Shown here: in pieces, positions 1 through 10,092 of the stretch
Position numbering within the stretch: position 1 is the stretch's first letter
Layout of the letters: the number at the start of each line of letters is the position of its first letter
Source of the DNA: Salinibacterium sp. PAMC 21357
Lineage (GTDB): Bacteria; Actinomycetota; Actinomycetes; Actinomycetales; Microbacteriaceae
Reading direction: 5' to 3'
Assembly (NCBI RefSeq): GCF_000247645.1
Contig: NZ_AHWA01000002.1
Coordinates: 372,001 to 436,000 of the forward strand
Length of the DNA stretch: 64,000 nt
The notes under the pieces: generated by a model
Databases searched by the model: none
Seen by the model: the letters and a program-made list of their open reading frames with translations, nothing else
What the model was told of the DNA's origin: nothing
Program-made: the position numbers and the translations under genes

Positions 1-1
1 C

Positions 2-133
2 AGCATTGTCGGCACGGTCGTTTCTGGTCTCGATGCTTTGGAATCCGAGATCATCTCTGGTGGCGTCGTGGATGATGCCGAAGATGGGGCCCCGGTGATT
101 GCCACAAGCATCACGGGGTTCACGATCCAGTAA
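2..133 (+). CDS. Peptidyl-prolyl cis-trans isomerase, cyclophilin type (3' end only)
   Basis: Only the last 43 codons lie in the window, in the frame starting at base 2 and ending at TAA 131-133. The residues VVSGLDALESEI followed by a short acidic loop, DGAPV and a final beta strand ending GFTIQ match the C-terminus of actinobacterial cyclophilins, which catalyse proline isomerisation during protein folding. A PPIase next to a DUF349 protein and relA is a usual arrangement in this group. The identification rests on a short tail plus context; the catalytic residues lie outside the window. Confidence 0.7.
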   Translation, partial: SIVGTVVSGLDALESEIISGGVVDDAEDGAPVIATSITGFTIQ

Positions 134-218
134 CAGCGTCAACGACCGTAAGCGTGGTTGTCCTAAGCTTGGGTTCACCCGGGCAGCGGCTTCCGGCATG
201 AGCAGCAAGGTGAAGTAA

Positions 219-1448
219 TTGGCTACACAGGATCAAAACGAGTGGGGACGCGTCGACGAGACGGGTACCGTCTTTGTACGCGAAGCAGCAGGCGAACGTG
301 CCGTCGGTCAATACCCCGACGGAACGCCCGAAGAAGCTTTGGCCTACTTCACCCGCAAATTTCACGAGCTAGCAGGCCAGGTGACGCTTCTGGAGCAGCG
401 CGTCAAGAACGGTGCACCAGCAGCCGACGTCGCTAAGGCGATCAGCACGCTCAACGAGTCCATTGCGACCGCTAATGCTGTTGGCGACCTTGCAGCGCTC
501 AGTACGCGCGTCGAAGCCCTTGGCGGTTCAGTTTCCAAACTCACCGAGAAACAGAGCGAAGAAGCGAAGATTGCGCTCGGCGAGGCAGTCGCCATCCGCA
601 CGGCGTTGGTCGTTGAGGCTGAAACGCTAGCCGCCGCCGACCCTGCAAAAGCGCAGTGGAAACAGGTCACCGCTCAGGTCGACGATATTTTCGCGCGCTG
701 GAAGGCCCATCAGGCAGACGGCCCTCGACTTCCGAAAGCTGAAGCCAACGAACTGTGGAAGAGATTCCGTGCCGCCAGAAGCACGATCGACACTCACCGT
801 CGTGCATTCTTTGCCGAACTTGACTCTGCCCACAAGCAGGCACGCGCTGAGAAGCAATCCCTAGTCGATGAGGCCGAAGCCCTTATCTCACAAGGTGTCG
901 ATGGCATCCCGACGTACCGTCGTCTGCTCGACCGGTGGAAGGCTGCTGGTCGCGCCGGAAAGAAGTTCGACGATGCGTTGTGGGCGAAGTTCAAGCAAGC
1001 CGGAGATGCTCTCTACGCTGCAAAATCTGAAATCGATGCTCAAGACAATGTGGAGTTCACCGCGAACTGGGAGCTCAAGAAGGCGCTCCTTGAGGAAGCC
1101 GAACCACTGCTCACGGCGACCGACAGGTCTCAGGCAAAGAAGTCGCTCCTCTCGATTCAACAGCGTTGGGACGAGATCGGCAAAGTTCCGCGAGACAAGA
1201 TCAAAGTTGCCGAAGAACGACTGCGCAAAATTGAAACTGCTGTGCGCAAGCTCGATGAGGATCACTGGAACAAGAGCAACCCGGAACGACAAGAACGCTC
1301 CGACGGTTTCTTGGGCCAGCTCAATGAAGCAATCGCGAAGCTTGAAGCCGAACTCGCTAAAGCGCAGGCTACGGGCGATGCGAAGAAGATCGCCGCTGCT
1401 CAAGATGCTCTCGACGCCCGTAAAGCATGGCTTGGCGCATTGAAGTAG
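219..1448 (+). CDS. DUF349 domain-containing protein
   Basis: 409 residues, very rich in Ala, Lys and Glu, with helical repeats containing the W-x-x-x-G-K/R and F-x-x-A signatures of DUF349 (WKAHQADGPR, RWKAAGRAGKKFDDALWAKF, RWDEIGKVPRDK). It is probably an elongated coiled-coil cytoplasmic protein. Its molecular role is not established; DUF349 proteins have been linked to stress or stringent-response contexts, and relA lies nearby. The start is taken as TTG 219 because AAGGTGAAG lies just upstream and the encoded N-terminus (MATQDQNEWGRVDETGTVFV) is typical of the family. It follows the PPIase by 85 bases on the same strand. Confidence 0.88.
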   Translation: MATQDQNEWGRVDETGTVFVREAAGERAVGQYPDGTPEEALAYFTRKFHELAGQVTLLEQRVKNGAPAADVAKAISTLNESIATANAVGDLAALSTRVEALGGSVSKLTEKQSEEAKIALGEAVAIRTALVVEAETLAAADPAKAQWKQVTAQVDDIFARWKAHQADGPRLPKAEANELWKRFRAARSTIDTHRRAFFAELDSAHKQARAEKQSLVDEAEALISQGVDGIPTYRRLLDRWKAAGRAGKKFDDALWAKFKQAGDALYAAKSEIDAQDNVEFTANWELKKALLEEAEPLLTATDRSQAKKSLLSIQQRWDEIGKVPRDKIKVAEERLRKIETAVRKLDEDHWNKSNPERQERSDGFLGQLNEAIAKLEAELAKAQATGDAKKIAAAQDALDARKAWLGALK

Positions 1449-1531
1449 CGGGTTCTCCACAGGGATGTAGTTTCTCCACCGAACTCCCTTGAGCCGACTA
1501 TTCGTGCGGGTTCACCTGCACGATAGACGTT

Positions 1532-2104
1532 ATGACCCCACGCTTACCTCCCGTGCTTAGCGCGCTTGATTTACCGCTCGCAGAGCTCCAGTGTGCTGCC
1601 CTCGACGGAGAGCTTTACGCGCTCGATCAGTGCTTTTGTTCGATTGATGAATTCGAAACTATTCACTTGCGCGCACGCGCGCTCGGTGTTGTGCTCGATG
1701 CTCGCATCATCGCGGAGCAAATGAGCGCAGCGTGGGTGTGGGGCGCGATAGTTACTCCCCCGCGTCGCCACCAACTGTGTGTCGCGATTGGGGCACGCAC
1801 GCGCCCTCATCCCAGCTTGAATGCTGCCCTCCGCGAGGTGGTCATCTCCCCTGAAGAGGTCGACACCGTCTCGGGAGTCAGCGTGACGTCACGGCTACGC
1901 ACCGTAATAGATTTGGCGAGATTCAGCGAGGTGTTTGGCGACCGCGAGTCAGCAGCCGTCGCCATACTCCTCAAAGATGGCAATCTCGATTTCGAAACCT
2001 GCTCGAGTGCGTTATCCGCGCGACGAAATTTACCGCAGAAACGGATCGCTCTCGAGCGCTTGGCGGCAATCTGCGGCCGTCAGCCCCACGCGACGGCGAG
2101 TTAA
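1532..2104 (+). CDS. Hypothetical protein, AbiEi-antitoxin-like
   Basis: 190 residues. The central segment GVSVTSRLRTVIDLARF resembles the V-T-x-x-R-T-x-x-D-L-A-R motif seen in many actinobacterial proteins annotated as type IV toxin AbiEi-family antitoxins. No neighbouring AbiEii nucleotidyltransferase toxin is present, so an active toxin-antitoxin pair is not supported. The first part (DGELYALDQCFCSIDEFET) is compatible with the usual N-terminal region of these proteins. Its TAA stop shares a palindromic TTAA with the convergent relA stop, a 4-base overlap. Function unknown. Confidence 0.6.
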   Translation: MTPRLPPVLSALDLPLAELQCAALDGELYALDQCFCSIDEFETIHLRARALGVVLDARIIAEQMSAAWVWGAIVTPPRRHQLCVAIGARTRPHPSLNAALREVVISPEEVDTVSGVSVTSRLRTVIDLARFSEVFGDRESAAVAILLKDGNLDFETCSSALSARRNLPQKRIALERLAAICGRQPHATAS

Positions 2105-4347
2105 CCGCTGTTGACGCGATACACGTCATACACAGCGTCAACGCGCCGCACAGCGTTAAGTACGCGATCGAGGTGAGTCGTGTCTCCCATTTCAAAAACG
2201 AACTTGCTGATGGCGAGACGGTCCGTCGAGGTGTTGACCGTAGCTGACAGGATGTTGACGTGCGTTTCGCTGAGCACCTTCGTAATGTCAGACAGGAGGC
2301 CGGCCCGGTCCAATGCTTCGACCTGAATTTGCACGAGGAAGAGACTCTTCGACGTCGGCGCCCACTCAACCTCGATCATGCGTTCGGGCTCATCAAGAAG
2401 CGACTGAACATTCTTACAGTCCGCACGGTGCACAGAAACGCCAGCGCCACGAGTAACGAAGCCGACCACTTCATCGCCCGGAACCGGCGTGCAACAGCGG
2501 GCCAATTTGACCAAAATATCGGGGGCGCCGCGAACAAGGATTCCGGAGTCCGAGTGCTTATACGGTCGGAGTTTTCCCTGAGCGGGGAAGGTGAGCTCCC
2601 CTTCATCTTCATCGCTGCCAGAGCTTAATGACGCCACCAGTTTTTCGATCACCGATTGCGTCGACACATGCCCTTCGCCGACGGCCGCATACAGCGCTGA
2701 CACGTCTTCATAGCGCATGGTGGCCGCTAGGCCCGCGAATGACTCTTGGCTCATCAGCTTCTGCAGAGGCATGTTCTGCTTGCGCATCGCTCGCGCGATG
2801 GCATCCTTGCCCTGCTCGATGGCTTCGTCGCGACGTTCTTTCGTGAACCAGGCGCGGATCTTGTTGCGAGCACGAGTGCTCTTAACAAAATTCAGCCAAT
2901 CTTGACTCGGAGCAGCGTCCGGGCTCTTCGACGTAAAGACCTCGACCGACTCACCGCTCGTGAGCTCGGTCTCGAGGGGAACTAGACGGCCATTAACCTT
3001 GGCGCCCATCGTTCGATGACCGATTTCCGTGTGTACGGCATAAGCAAAATCGACCGGAGTAGCGCCGGCCGGAAGACCGATAACCTTCCCCTGTGGGGTA
3101 AACACGTAAACCTCTTTGGCACCGATCTCGAATCTCAATGATTCGAGAAACTCGCCAGGGTCTGATGTCTCCGCCTGCCAATCGGTGATGTGAGCCAACC
3201 ACGCCATGTCGTTGTCTACCGGGCCGGCTTCTGCAACCTTTCCTGCAGCACGATCCTTGTACTTCCAATGCGCCGCAACACCAAATTCGGCACGATGATG
3301 CATCTCATTGGTGCGAATTTGAATTTCAACGGCACGGCCTTGAGGGCCAATAACGGTGGTGTGAAGCGACTGGTAAAGGTTGAACTTAGGAGTCGCGATG
3401 TAGTCTTTGAAGCGCCCGGGGATCGGGTTCCAACGGGCGTGGATAGAACCGAGAACCGCATAGCAATCGCGTACTGAATTCACCAGCACCCGAATCCCCA
3501 CGAGATCATAAATCTCATCAAATTCACGACCACGAACGATCATTTTTTGATAGATCGAGTAATACTGCTTCGGCCTACCGGCGACAGTGCCCTTGATGCG
3601 GGAACTCTTGAGATCGTCACTCACCGATGCGATTACTTCTTTGACGAACTCATCCCGCATCGGAGTGCGTTTGGTGACTAGGCTTTCGATCTCCACGTAG
3701 ATCTTGGGATGCAGCACAGCAAACGATAAGTCTTCAAGCTCTATCTTGATCGCCTGGATACCAAGACGGTGCGCGAGCGGCGCATATATCTCGAGCGTCT
3801 CTTGCGCCTTACGAGAAGCGGAGTCACGGGGAACGAACCCCCAGGTGCGGGCGTTGTGTAGACGGTCAGCAAGTTTGATCACCAGAACACGAATGTCTTT
3901 CGACATCGCAACGATCATCTTGCGCACAGTTTCCGCCTGTGCGCTGTCGCCGTACTTCACCTTATCTAGCTTGGTGACGCCATCAACGAGCATGGCGATT
4001 TCGTCTCCGAACTCGACCCTGAGTTCATCCAGGGAGTACGCGGTGTCTTCGACGGTGTCATGCAACAGGGCAGCGGCGATTGTTTTTTCACCGATGCCCA
4101 GCTCTGCAAGAATCTGAGCAACAGCCACGGGGTGGGTGATGTAGGGCTCACCGCTCTTACGCTTCTGACCGTCGTGCGCACGAAAAGCCGCCGCATACGC
4201 TCGCTCGATAAGAGCGAGGTTCGCTTTAGGATGATGTGTTTTCACCGTGCGGAGGAGGTTCTCCACCGCTCCCGCAGGCTGAGCTCGTGAAAAGATTCTT
4301 GGCAGTAGCGCGCGGAACGATGCACTCGACTGTGGTGATTCACTCAT
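2101..4347 (-). CDS. relA: Bifunctional (p)ppGpp synthetase/hydrolase, RelA/SpoT family
   Basis: 748 residues, normal for the long actinobacterial Rel. It makes and degrades the alarmone (p)ppGpp on ribosomes during starvation. Domain order: N-terminal HD hydrolase with H72 and the LLHDTVEDT motif (about 94-102); RelA/SpoT synthetase domain (YYSIYQKM to VEIQIRTNEMHHRAEFG); TGS domain (VYVFTPQGKVIGLPAGATPV); zinc-finger-like segment with CCTPVPGDEVVG; C-terminal ACT domain (LLSDITKVLSETHVNI). Both enzymatic domains look intact, so it should be bifunctional. The ATG start has a GGGGG Shine-Dalgarno sequence. It is last in the secDF-containing minus-strand block; the adenine phosphoribosyltransferase gene often found just upstream is absent. 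Confidence 0.97.
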   Translation of the reverse strand: MSESPQSSASFRALLPRIFSRAQPAGAVENLLRTVKTHHPKANLALIERAYAAAFRAHDGQKRKSGEPYITHPVAVAQILAELGIGEKTIAAALLHDTVEDTAYSLDELRVEFGDEIAMLVDGVTKLDKVKYGDSAQAETVRKMIVAMSKDIRVLVIKLADRLHNARTWGFVPRDSASRKAQETLEIYAPLAHRLGIQAIKIELEDLSFAVLHPKIYVEIESLVTKRTPMRDEFVKEVIASVSDDLKSSRIKGTVAGRPKQYYSIYQKMIVRGREFDEIYDLVGIRVLVNSVRDCYAVLGSIHARWNPIPGRFKDYIATPKFNLYQSLHTTVIGPQGRAVEIQIRTNEMHHRAEFGVAAHWKYKDRAAGKVAEAGPVDNDMAWLAHITDWQAETSDPGEFLESLRFEIGAKEVYVFTPQGKVIGLPAGATPVDFAYAVHTEIGHRTMGAKVNGRLVPLETELTSGESVEVFTSKSPDAAPSQDWLNFVKSTRARNKIRAWFTKERRDEAIEQGKDAIARAMRKQNMPLQKLMSQESFAGLAATMRYEDVSALYAAVGEGHVSTQSVIEKLVASLSSGSDEDEGELTFPAQGKLRPYKHSDSGILVRGAPDILVKLARCCTPVPGDEVVGFVTRGAGVSVHRADCKNVQSLLDEPERMIEVEWAPTSKSLFLVQIQVEALDRAGLLSDITKVLSETHVNILSATVNTSTDRLAISKFVFEMGDTTHLDRVLNAVRRVDAVYDVYRVNSG

Positions 4348-4458
4348 GCGCTACCCCCTAGAACAATTGTAGGGCGGCAGAAGGCACCGTGACGACGTCA
4401 GCGCTGCTGGGCCGCGCGGTCACCTGCGAACGTGTCAAAGCCCGTTCGCGCATGCTGT

Positions 4459-5475
4459 TTACTTGCTGTCCAGCGCGTCGGCACGCGACGCAATCAACCG
4501 TTTGGTGCGGTTGCGAATGTCGGGTTCGTTCTGGCGGAACTGTGCGTAGAGCGGGGCTGCAATGAAAATTGTTGAGTACGTACCAACGACGATGCCGATA
4601 AAGAGCGCCAGCGCAATGTCACGCAAAGTGCCTGCGCCTAGAACGTACGCACCAATGAACAGAATCGCGGCGACAGGAAGTGCCGCTACGACTCCGGTGT
4701 TGATGGAGCGCACGAGAGTCTGATTGACCGCGAGGTTCACCGATTCTGCGAACGTGCGCCGAGATTCAGAACCATCTTCAGAGGTGTTCTCACGAATCTT
4801 GTCGAACACTACAACAGTGTCGTACAACGAGAAGCCCAGGATCGTCAAGAAACCGATGACGGCCGATGGGGTGATCTCGAATCCGAAAATTCCATAAACG
4901 CCAGCGGTAATCACGATGTCGTGAAGAAGCGCGATCATTGCCGCGATCGACATCTTCCAGGTGCGGAAGTAGATCGCCATCATAATCGCGGCTAGGGCGA
5001 TGAACACCAACAGGGCTCGAAGCGCTGAACTGGTAATGTCTGCACCCCACGATGGGCCGACGAACGACGCGGCTACTTCGTCGCTCTCGACGGAAAACGC
5101 TCCCGCGAGAGCGTCGCCGACTGCAGTCGATTCATCGGGTTCAAGCTGCTCTGTCTGAATTCGCAAGGAATCTGTGCCAACGATAGTGATCTTTGGGTCG
5201 GCGTCAGCAACGACACCGGTGACGGTGTCAGTGGCAAGCTTCTGCGCTTCTGCGTTGGTGTCAGGACTCTTGAGCGCCTCGACGGAGTCGATTTGGAACT
5301 GCGAGCCACCAGTGAATTCGATACCGAATACGTACCCACCACGAAGAGTGGGACCGAGAATCGAGACAATGATGAGGATTGCCGCGAGCAGGTACCACAC
5401 CTTGCGACGCCCGATGAAGTTGACCGATAGTTCACCGGTGTAGAGGTCGTTGCCGAACTTCGAGAAGCTAGCCAT
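4459..5475 (-). CDS. secF: Protein translocase subunit SecF
   Basis: 338 residues; partner of SecD in the membrane complex that uses the proton gradient to help SecYEG translocation. It shows a TM segment near residue 30 (VWYLLAAILIIVSILGPTL), a periplasmic P1 head beginning GIEFTGGSQFQ, and the C-terminal five-TM RND-like bundle with LHDIVITAGVYGIFGFEI and SLYDTVVVFDKIREN, the SecF signature region. The ATG overlaps the TGA of secD by one base (TGATG), so the two are translationally coupled. Confidence 0.97.
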   Translation of the reverse strand: MASFSKFGNDLYTGELSVNFIGRRKVWYLLAAILIIVSILGPTLRGGYVFGIEFTGGSQFQIDSVEALKSPDTNAEAQKLATDTVTGVVADADPKITIVGTDSLRIQTEQLEPDESTAVGDALAGAFSVESDEVAASFVGPSWGADITSSALRALLVFIALAAIMMAIYFRTWKMSIAAMIALLHDIVITAGVYGIFGFEITPSAVIGFLTILGFSLYDTVVVFDKIRENTSEDGSESRRTFAESVNLAVNQTLVRSINTGVVAALPVAAILFIGAYVLGAGTLRDIALALFIGIVVGTYSTIFIAAPLYAQFRQNEPDIRNRTKRLIASRADALDSK

Positions 5476-7238
5476 CAGGATTCCTTTCCATCTGAGCTGG
5501 AATCTTTGGCGGTTCCCGCCATCTCAGCAGCTTTTCGTTCAGCAATTGTTTGGCGACGGGCAGCTTCACGGCTAGCCCCGGCGGTGGTCTTTGTTGCGGT
5601 CGGAGTACGGAATTGTGCACGACCGCGGTAGACCGCGCCCAACGCTTTCGGATCAAGGCCGCTAATGGGGTGTCCACTCGCGAAGAACTTCGTAGTAGCC
5701 AACAGCTGCAGCATCGGGTGCGTGAAGAGCACGACGACAAGCACGTCGATCACTGTGGTCAAACCCAAGGTGAGCGCGAACCCTCGAACGTTGCCAACGG
5801 CAAGAACGAAGAGTACAACGGCAGAGAGTAGGTTGACAGCCTTCGCCGCGAAGATCGTGCGCAACGCACGCTTCCAGCCTGCTTCGACGGCTCCGGTCAA
5901 CGAGCGACCATCGCGCAATTCGTCCCTAATGCGTTCGAAGTACACGATGAACGAGTCGGCCGTGAAACCAATAGCCACGATCAAACCGGCAACACCTGCC
6001 AGCGAGAGACGATAACCATGACGCCAGGACAGGTAAGCGATGACCAAATAGGTAAGTACCCCGGCGACTACGAGCGATGCGACGGTTACCAACCCCAGGA
6101 GGCGGTACTGGAAGAGCGAATAGATAACGACTAGGAGAAGTCCGATCAACCCAGCGATCAGACCTGAACTAAGTTGAGCTGATCCCAAAGTCGCGGAGAT
6201 CTTCTGATCGCTCTGCACTTCGAAGCCAATCGGCAATGCGCCGAACTTCAGTTGGTCAGCAAGAACTGTTGCTGTCTCCTGAGTGAAGGAACCGGAGATT
6301 TGCGGGTTTCCACCCGTGATAATCCCCTGCGTCGTTGGAGCAGAGATCACTCGACCATCGAGCACGATTGCGAATCTGTTTCGCGGATCGGTCTGGTCGA
6401 AGCCGAATAGCCGAGTCGTCATCGCTGCGACGTCTTTCGTTCCCTCGTCGTTGAACGTTGGGAAGACACCCCACTGATTGGTGCTGACGCCCTGCGAACT
6501 AGAGATCAGCCCGCTACTGGCGTCGGTAATGGTGCTGCCTTCGACCTCTACCGGACCAAGAATGTACTTGAACGAATCATCTGCCTCACACGTGATGAGC
6601 GGCTCGTCTGTGGGGGCCACGCTAAAGCTGTCTAAGGATGCACAGTCAAAATTGCTGTAGTCATCGAAGAGCGCCTCAGTGATCCAATTAAGGTCACTGG
6701 CATCGGTCGGAGTCGCAGTGGGAGTCGTCGCTAGTGTTGGTTCGGGAGTCGCTGTCGCGGCATCACCTTCGGGCGTTTCGGCCCCGTCAGCGGGCTCCGG
6801 CGTCTCTTCAGCAGTAGCGGCAGAGGCGACCTCGGTGTACAACACGGGACGGAACTCGAGCTTTGCTGACGACTTGATGCGGTTAAGCGTCTCTTCATCC
6901 GGTTGACCCGGGATCGACACAACAACGTTGCTCGCGCCCTGGGTCGTCACTTCGGCTTCAGAAACACCGCTGGCATCGATGCGATCTCTAATGATCGACA
7001 CGGCCTGAGACAGCTGCTCGCCAGTGACCGTCTGTCCACTCTCGAGTTGAGGCGCGAGAACGATTTGCGTTCCGCCCTCGAGGTCAAGAGCCAGCTTCGG
7101 TGTCCAAGAGGCCGCTCCGGTAGTGGAGTCTTCTCCGAATATGGAGCCAGCACCGATCAATACGGAGAGCCCCACCGTGAGTGCAGTGAGCCAAACAATG
7201 GCGCGCCACGCGTTTTTCACAGGGGTAGTTCTAGCCAC
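5475..7238 (-). CDS. secD: Protein translocase subunit SecD
   Basis: 587 residues, GTG start. It has an N-terminal TM (about 12-32), the LDLEGGTQIVL motif at about 51-61 that opens the periplasmic domain, the RIDASGVSEAEV segment, and a C-terminal bundle with ADSFIVYFERIRDELRDG, the conserved TM4 region used for proton-coupled export. A low-complexity Thr/Pro/Glu/Ala insertion lies in the exposed domain at about 138-182; such inserts are variable in actinobacterial SecD. A charged C-terminal tail of about 60 residues follows the last TM. Forms an operon with secF (1-base overlap). Confidence 0.97.
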   Translation of the reverse strand: MARTTPVKNAWRAIVWLTALTVGLSVLIGAGSIFGEDSTTGAASWTPKLALDLEGGTQIVLAPQLESGQTVTGEQLSQAVSIIRDRIDASGVSEAEVTTQGASNVVVSIPGQPDEETLNRIKSSAKLEFRPVLYTEVASAATAEETPEPADGAETPEGDAATATPEPTLATTPTATPTDASDLNWITEALFDDYSNFDCASLDSFSVAPTDEPLITCEADDSFKYILGPVEVEGSTITDASSGLISSSQGVSTNQWGVFPTFNDEGTKDVAAMTTRLFGFDQTDPRNRFAIVLDGRVISAPTTQGIITGGNPQISGSFTQETATVLADQLKFGALPIGFEVQSDQKISATLGSAQLSSGLIAGLIGLLLVVIYSLFQYRLLGLVTVASLVVAGVLTYLVIAYLSWRHGYRLSLAGVAGLIVAIGFTADSFIVYFERIRDELRDGRSLTGAVEAGWKRALRTIFAAKAVNLLSAVVLFVLAVGNVRGFALTLGLTTVIDVLVVVLFTHPMLQLLATTKFFASGHPISGLDPKALGAVYRGRAQFRTPTATKTTAGASREAARRQTIAERKAAEMAGTAKDSSSDGKES

Positions 7239-7329
7239 CTATTTGACTCAGCTTTCTTAACAGAGCAGTGCAGAAGAGCACGCCGTTGGACAATCGCCCT
7301 CGGGAGGGACGACTCTCAACACTAGTGGG

Positions 7330-7767
7330 TTACTCGGACGCCTTTTTTGCCTCGGTCGGCTCAGTGGCCTTCGTGTCGGTGACCTCACCGAACTCAGGCT
7401 GCGTCGCGGGCTCAGAAGAATCGCTCGCAGAGTCGCGCTCGGCAGCTTCACGATTAGCTATTTCCATAGCTTCCTCAACCGAACGAGGAGCGCCTTCGAC
7501 GGCTTCTTCCTCAACGACGACCTTAGCGAGGGTCTGGCTGTGAACCTTGATGATGACGCCAGAGCTGATCTCGATCTCTGCAGAATTAGAGACAGTGTCG
7601 TTCGAGATGAGCGTTCCGAAGAGTCCGAAGTTCGTCATCACTTCGACGCCGGGAACCATCTGATCGCGCAGCTCTGCCATTTGCGCTTTGCGCTTGCGGC
7701 TGTTGCGGAACATGAAGAAGATGAGCACGCCAAGAATGGCGAGCATCGCAATAGAAAGAGGATCCAT
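7330..7767 (-). CDS. yajC: Preprotein translocase subunit YajC
   Basis: 145 residues. One N-terminal TM segment (MDPLSIAMLAILGVLIFFMF) is followed by the short basic stretch RNSRKRKAQMAELRDQM and the core motif VPGVEVMTNFGLFGTL, which identifies YajC, the small accessory subunit of the SecDF complex. The last 55 residues are an acidic, disordered tail rich in Glu, Ala and Thr, longer than in the E. coli protein but common in Actinobacteria. It lies between ruvB and secD on the same strand, as in most actinobacteria. Confidence 0.95.
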   Translation of the reverse strand: MDPLSIAMLAILGVLIFFMFRNSRKRKAQMAELRDQMVPGVEVMTNFGLFGTLISNDTVSNSAEIEISSGVIIKVHSQTLAKVVVEEEAVEGAPRSVEEAMEIANREAAERDSASDSSEPATQPEFGEVTDTKATEPTEAKKASE

Positions 7768-7832
7768 GAGGTACCTTTCGGTGGGTCTGTGGGCCAGGCG
7801 CTCAAGCTGAAACGCGTTATGGGCCAGTAAAA

Positions 7833-8864
7833 CTATAGTTCATCGCTGAATAGAGTCGAATTGCGGTCAGCCATTCCGAAGTGTTCCCAGGCAGCGCGAG
7901 TGGCGACCCTGCCACGAGGTGTGCGCGTCAAGAGCCCAATTCGCACGAGAAAGGGCTCAACCACTGACTCGACTGTCTCCGCTTCTTCACCGACCGAGAC
8001 CGCAAGGGTACTGAGACCGACGGGACCGCCGTCAAAACGACTCAGAACCGTGTGCATGACCGCACGATCGAGGCGATCAAGCCCGCGCTCGTCGACGTCA
8101 TAGAGCTCAAGGGCTGCACGCACCGCGTCTCGAGACGCCGGAACAGCATTGACGAGAGCAAAGTCGCGCACGCGACGTAATAGTCGGTTGGCGATTCGTG
8201 GCGTGCCACGACAACGACCTGCAATTTCCGCAAGAGCCTCGCGATTGATGTCGAGATCGAGCAATGCTGCGGCTCGAACGAGCACTTGTTCTAGTTCAGG
8301 TTCGTCGTAGAACTCAAGATGTGCCGTAAATCCGAAGCGATCTCTCAAGGGGTTGGGGAGTAAACCAGATCGAGTTGTCGCACCAACGAGCGTGAATGGG
8401 GCGATATCGAGAGGGATGGATGTTGCCCCGGCCCCCTTGCCCACCATGATATCGATCCGAAAATCTTCCATCGCAAGGTAGAGCATCTCTTCCGCGGAGC
8501 GTGCCATACGGTGAATTTCATCGATGAAGAGCACTTCGCCGGGAAGTAGTGACGACAGCACTGCGGCCAAATCGCCGGCATGCTGAATGGCTGGCCCACT
8601 CGACATGCGCAGAGGGCGGTTGCTCTCGTGCGCAACGATCATGGCTAGCGTTGTTTTTCCAAGCCCGGGAGGGCCTGCAAGTAAAATATGGTCCGCTGTG
8701 CGGTTCTGCATTGCGGCGGCACGCAGAAGCAACTGAAGCTGGCCTCGAACCTTTTGCTGACCCACAAACTCATCAAGTGACTTAGGCCGCAGCGCACCTT
8801 CAAATGCGAGCTCTGCCTCTGACTCGACATCGGGGTTGGCTGCTGCTTCGTCGTTATCGATCAT
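7833..8864 (-). CDS. ruvB: Holliday junction branch migration ATPase RuvB
   Basis: 343 residues. AAA+ ATPase that drives branch migration with RuvA. Visible motifs: [11 protein letters not shown] near the N-terminus, Walker [12 protein letters not shown], Walker [10 protein letters not shown], sensor 1 GATTRSGLL, and the arginine-finger region NPLRDRFGF. The C-terminal winged helix includes [11 protein letters not shown] and TPRGRVAT. The ATG overlaps the ruvA TGA by one base. A short acidic N-terminal extension is typical of the group. Confidence 0.98.
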   Translation of the reverse strand: MIDNDEAAANPDVESEAELAFEGALRPKSLDEFVGQQKVRGQLQLLLRAAAMQNRTADHILLAGPPGLGKTTLAMIVAHESNRPLRMSSGPAIQHAGDLAAVLSSLLPGEVLFIDEIHRMARSAEEMLYLAMEDFRIDIMVGKGAGATSIPLDIAPFTLVGATTRSGLLPNPLRDRFGFTAHLEFYDEPELEQVLVRAAALLDLDINREALAEIAGRCRGTPRIANRLLRRVRDFALVNAVPASRDAVRAALELYDVDERGLDRLDRAVMHTVLSRFDGGPVGLSTLAVSVGEEAETVESVVEPFLVRIGLLTRTPRGRVATRAAWEHFGMADRNSTLFSDEL

Positions 8865-9481
8865 CAGGAACTAGCCTTGCCCGTTTGTGAGCCCACCAGC
8901 AACAGCGCGCGCCTCAGGATTGCTTGAGTGTCGCCCTTTTCGTTGTCGGTGGCCTCACGGAATGCGGCCTCAGCGGCGGGGCGGGCGAGCTTTTCTGACC
9001 AGCCAAGTCCCTGCAGCGCCATTGACACGTTTTCGGAAACCGGCGTCGAGACGACAGGGTGAGCACCGCGCTCTGAAGCCGTAACAAAAAGCTTGCCGGC
9101 CAGATTTAGCACGATGAGCTTCGCAGTCTTCGGACCGATGCCAGAGACCTTACGAAATGCGGAGTCATTTTCTTCGGCGACTGCTCGCGCTATTTCGTCG
9201 GGAGCAAGGGCGGCAAGAACCCCCATCGCACTCTTAGGTCCTACCCCGGTCACTCCACGCAACAGAGTGAACGCGTTGAGCTCATCGGAAGTACGAAAGC
9301 CAAAGAGCGAGAGATCGTCTTCGCGCACGATGAGAGCGGTGTTGAGCTGGGTCTCTGCACCGACGCGAAGCGAGAGCGCGTGTTCAGCGGTCACACTGAC
9401 CGAAAGACCCACTCCCCCAACCTCAATAACGACGGAGGTTCCGACCGCGGCGAGAACGGTGCCACGAAGGGAAGAAATCAT
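8864..9481 (-). CDS. ruvA: Holliday junction branch migration protein RuvA
   Basis: 205 residues. It binds four-way junctions and loads RuvB. It begins MISSLRGTV (OB fold), contains the tandem helix-hairpin-helix motifs [14 protein letters not shown] and [20 protein letters not shown], and ends in a RuvB-binding UBA-like domain ([19 protein letters not shown]). The ATG overlaps the TGA of ruvC by four bases and its own stop overlaps the ruvB start, giving a tightly coupled ruvCAB operon. Confidence 0.97.
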   Translation of the reverse strand: MISSLRGTVLAAVGTSVVIEVGGVGLSVSVTAEHALSLRVGAETQLNTALIVREDDLSLFGFRTSDELNAFTLLRGVTGVGPKSAMGVLAALAPDEIARAVAEENDSAFRKVSGIGPKTAKLIVLNLAGKLFVTASERGAHPVVSTPVSENVSMALQGLGWSEKLARPAAEAAFREATDNEKGDTQAILRRALLLVGSQTGKASS

Positions 9482-10089
9482 GACTTCAGCCTACGAGTAC
9501 CCGCCGACTTCTCCGCTGACCGCCACGCCTCCTGAGCCGGCGTGAGCCTCGAAGAACCGGATGTCGTTTCACGATTCGGGGTGGCGGCAATCGGTGCTGC
9601 CGCAAAACCCGCCCCACTTTTCCAGGCGCCGCAAATCGCCAAGGCGCAGGCATCCGCAGCATCAGCGGGCTTAGGTGCTTCAGCGAGCCCCAGTACGCGC
9701 GCCACCATAGTGCCAACCTGCTTCTTTTCGGCGCCGCCGTATCCGGTGATCGCAAGCTTCACTTCCGTTGGGGTGTGAAGCGTTACCGTGAGCCCGCGAC
9801 GTGCAGCAATGTACATCGCAACGCCGCTCGCTTGAGCGGTCCCCATGACAGTGCTGAGGTTGTTCTGGGCGAACACTCTCTCGAGAGCAAGCTGTTGGGG
9901 AGCAAACTCAGCGATGACGGCATCGATGCCGTCACCGATAATCCGCAATCGTTCTTCCAGAGCCATATCGGGTGGAGTACGCACTACCCCGACATGCACG
10001 AGTGTTGCGCTGCGATTGGGTGCGACATCCACTACTCCGATGCCGCATCGCGTGAGACCGGGATCAATTCCGATGACGCGCAGCGTCAC
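9478..10089 (-). CDS. ruvC: Crossover junction endodeoxyribonuclease RuvC
   Basis: 203 residues, GTG start. Holliday-junction resolvase of the RNase H fold: first catalytic Asp in IGIDPGLTRCGIG, second acidic residue in QQLALERVFAQNN, and a distal acidic pair in PKPADAADACALAICG. The C-terminus has an extra tail of about 30 basic residues beyond the catalytic core; relatives vary in this tail. It starts three bases after the yebC stop, so it is probably cotranscribed. Confidence 0.96.
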   Translation of the reverse strand: MTLRVIGIDPGLTRCGIGVVDVAPNRSATLVHVGVVRTPPDMALEERLRIIGDGIDAVIAEFAPQQLALERVFAQNNLSTVMGTAQASGVAMYIAARRGLTVTLHTPTEVKLAITGYGGAEKKQVGTMVARVLGLAEAPKPADAADACALAICGAWKSGAGFAAAPIAATPNRETTSGSSRLTPAQEAWRSAEKSAGTRRLKS

Positions 10090-10092
10090 CGA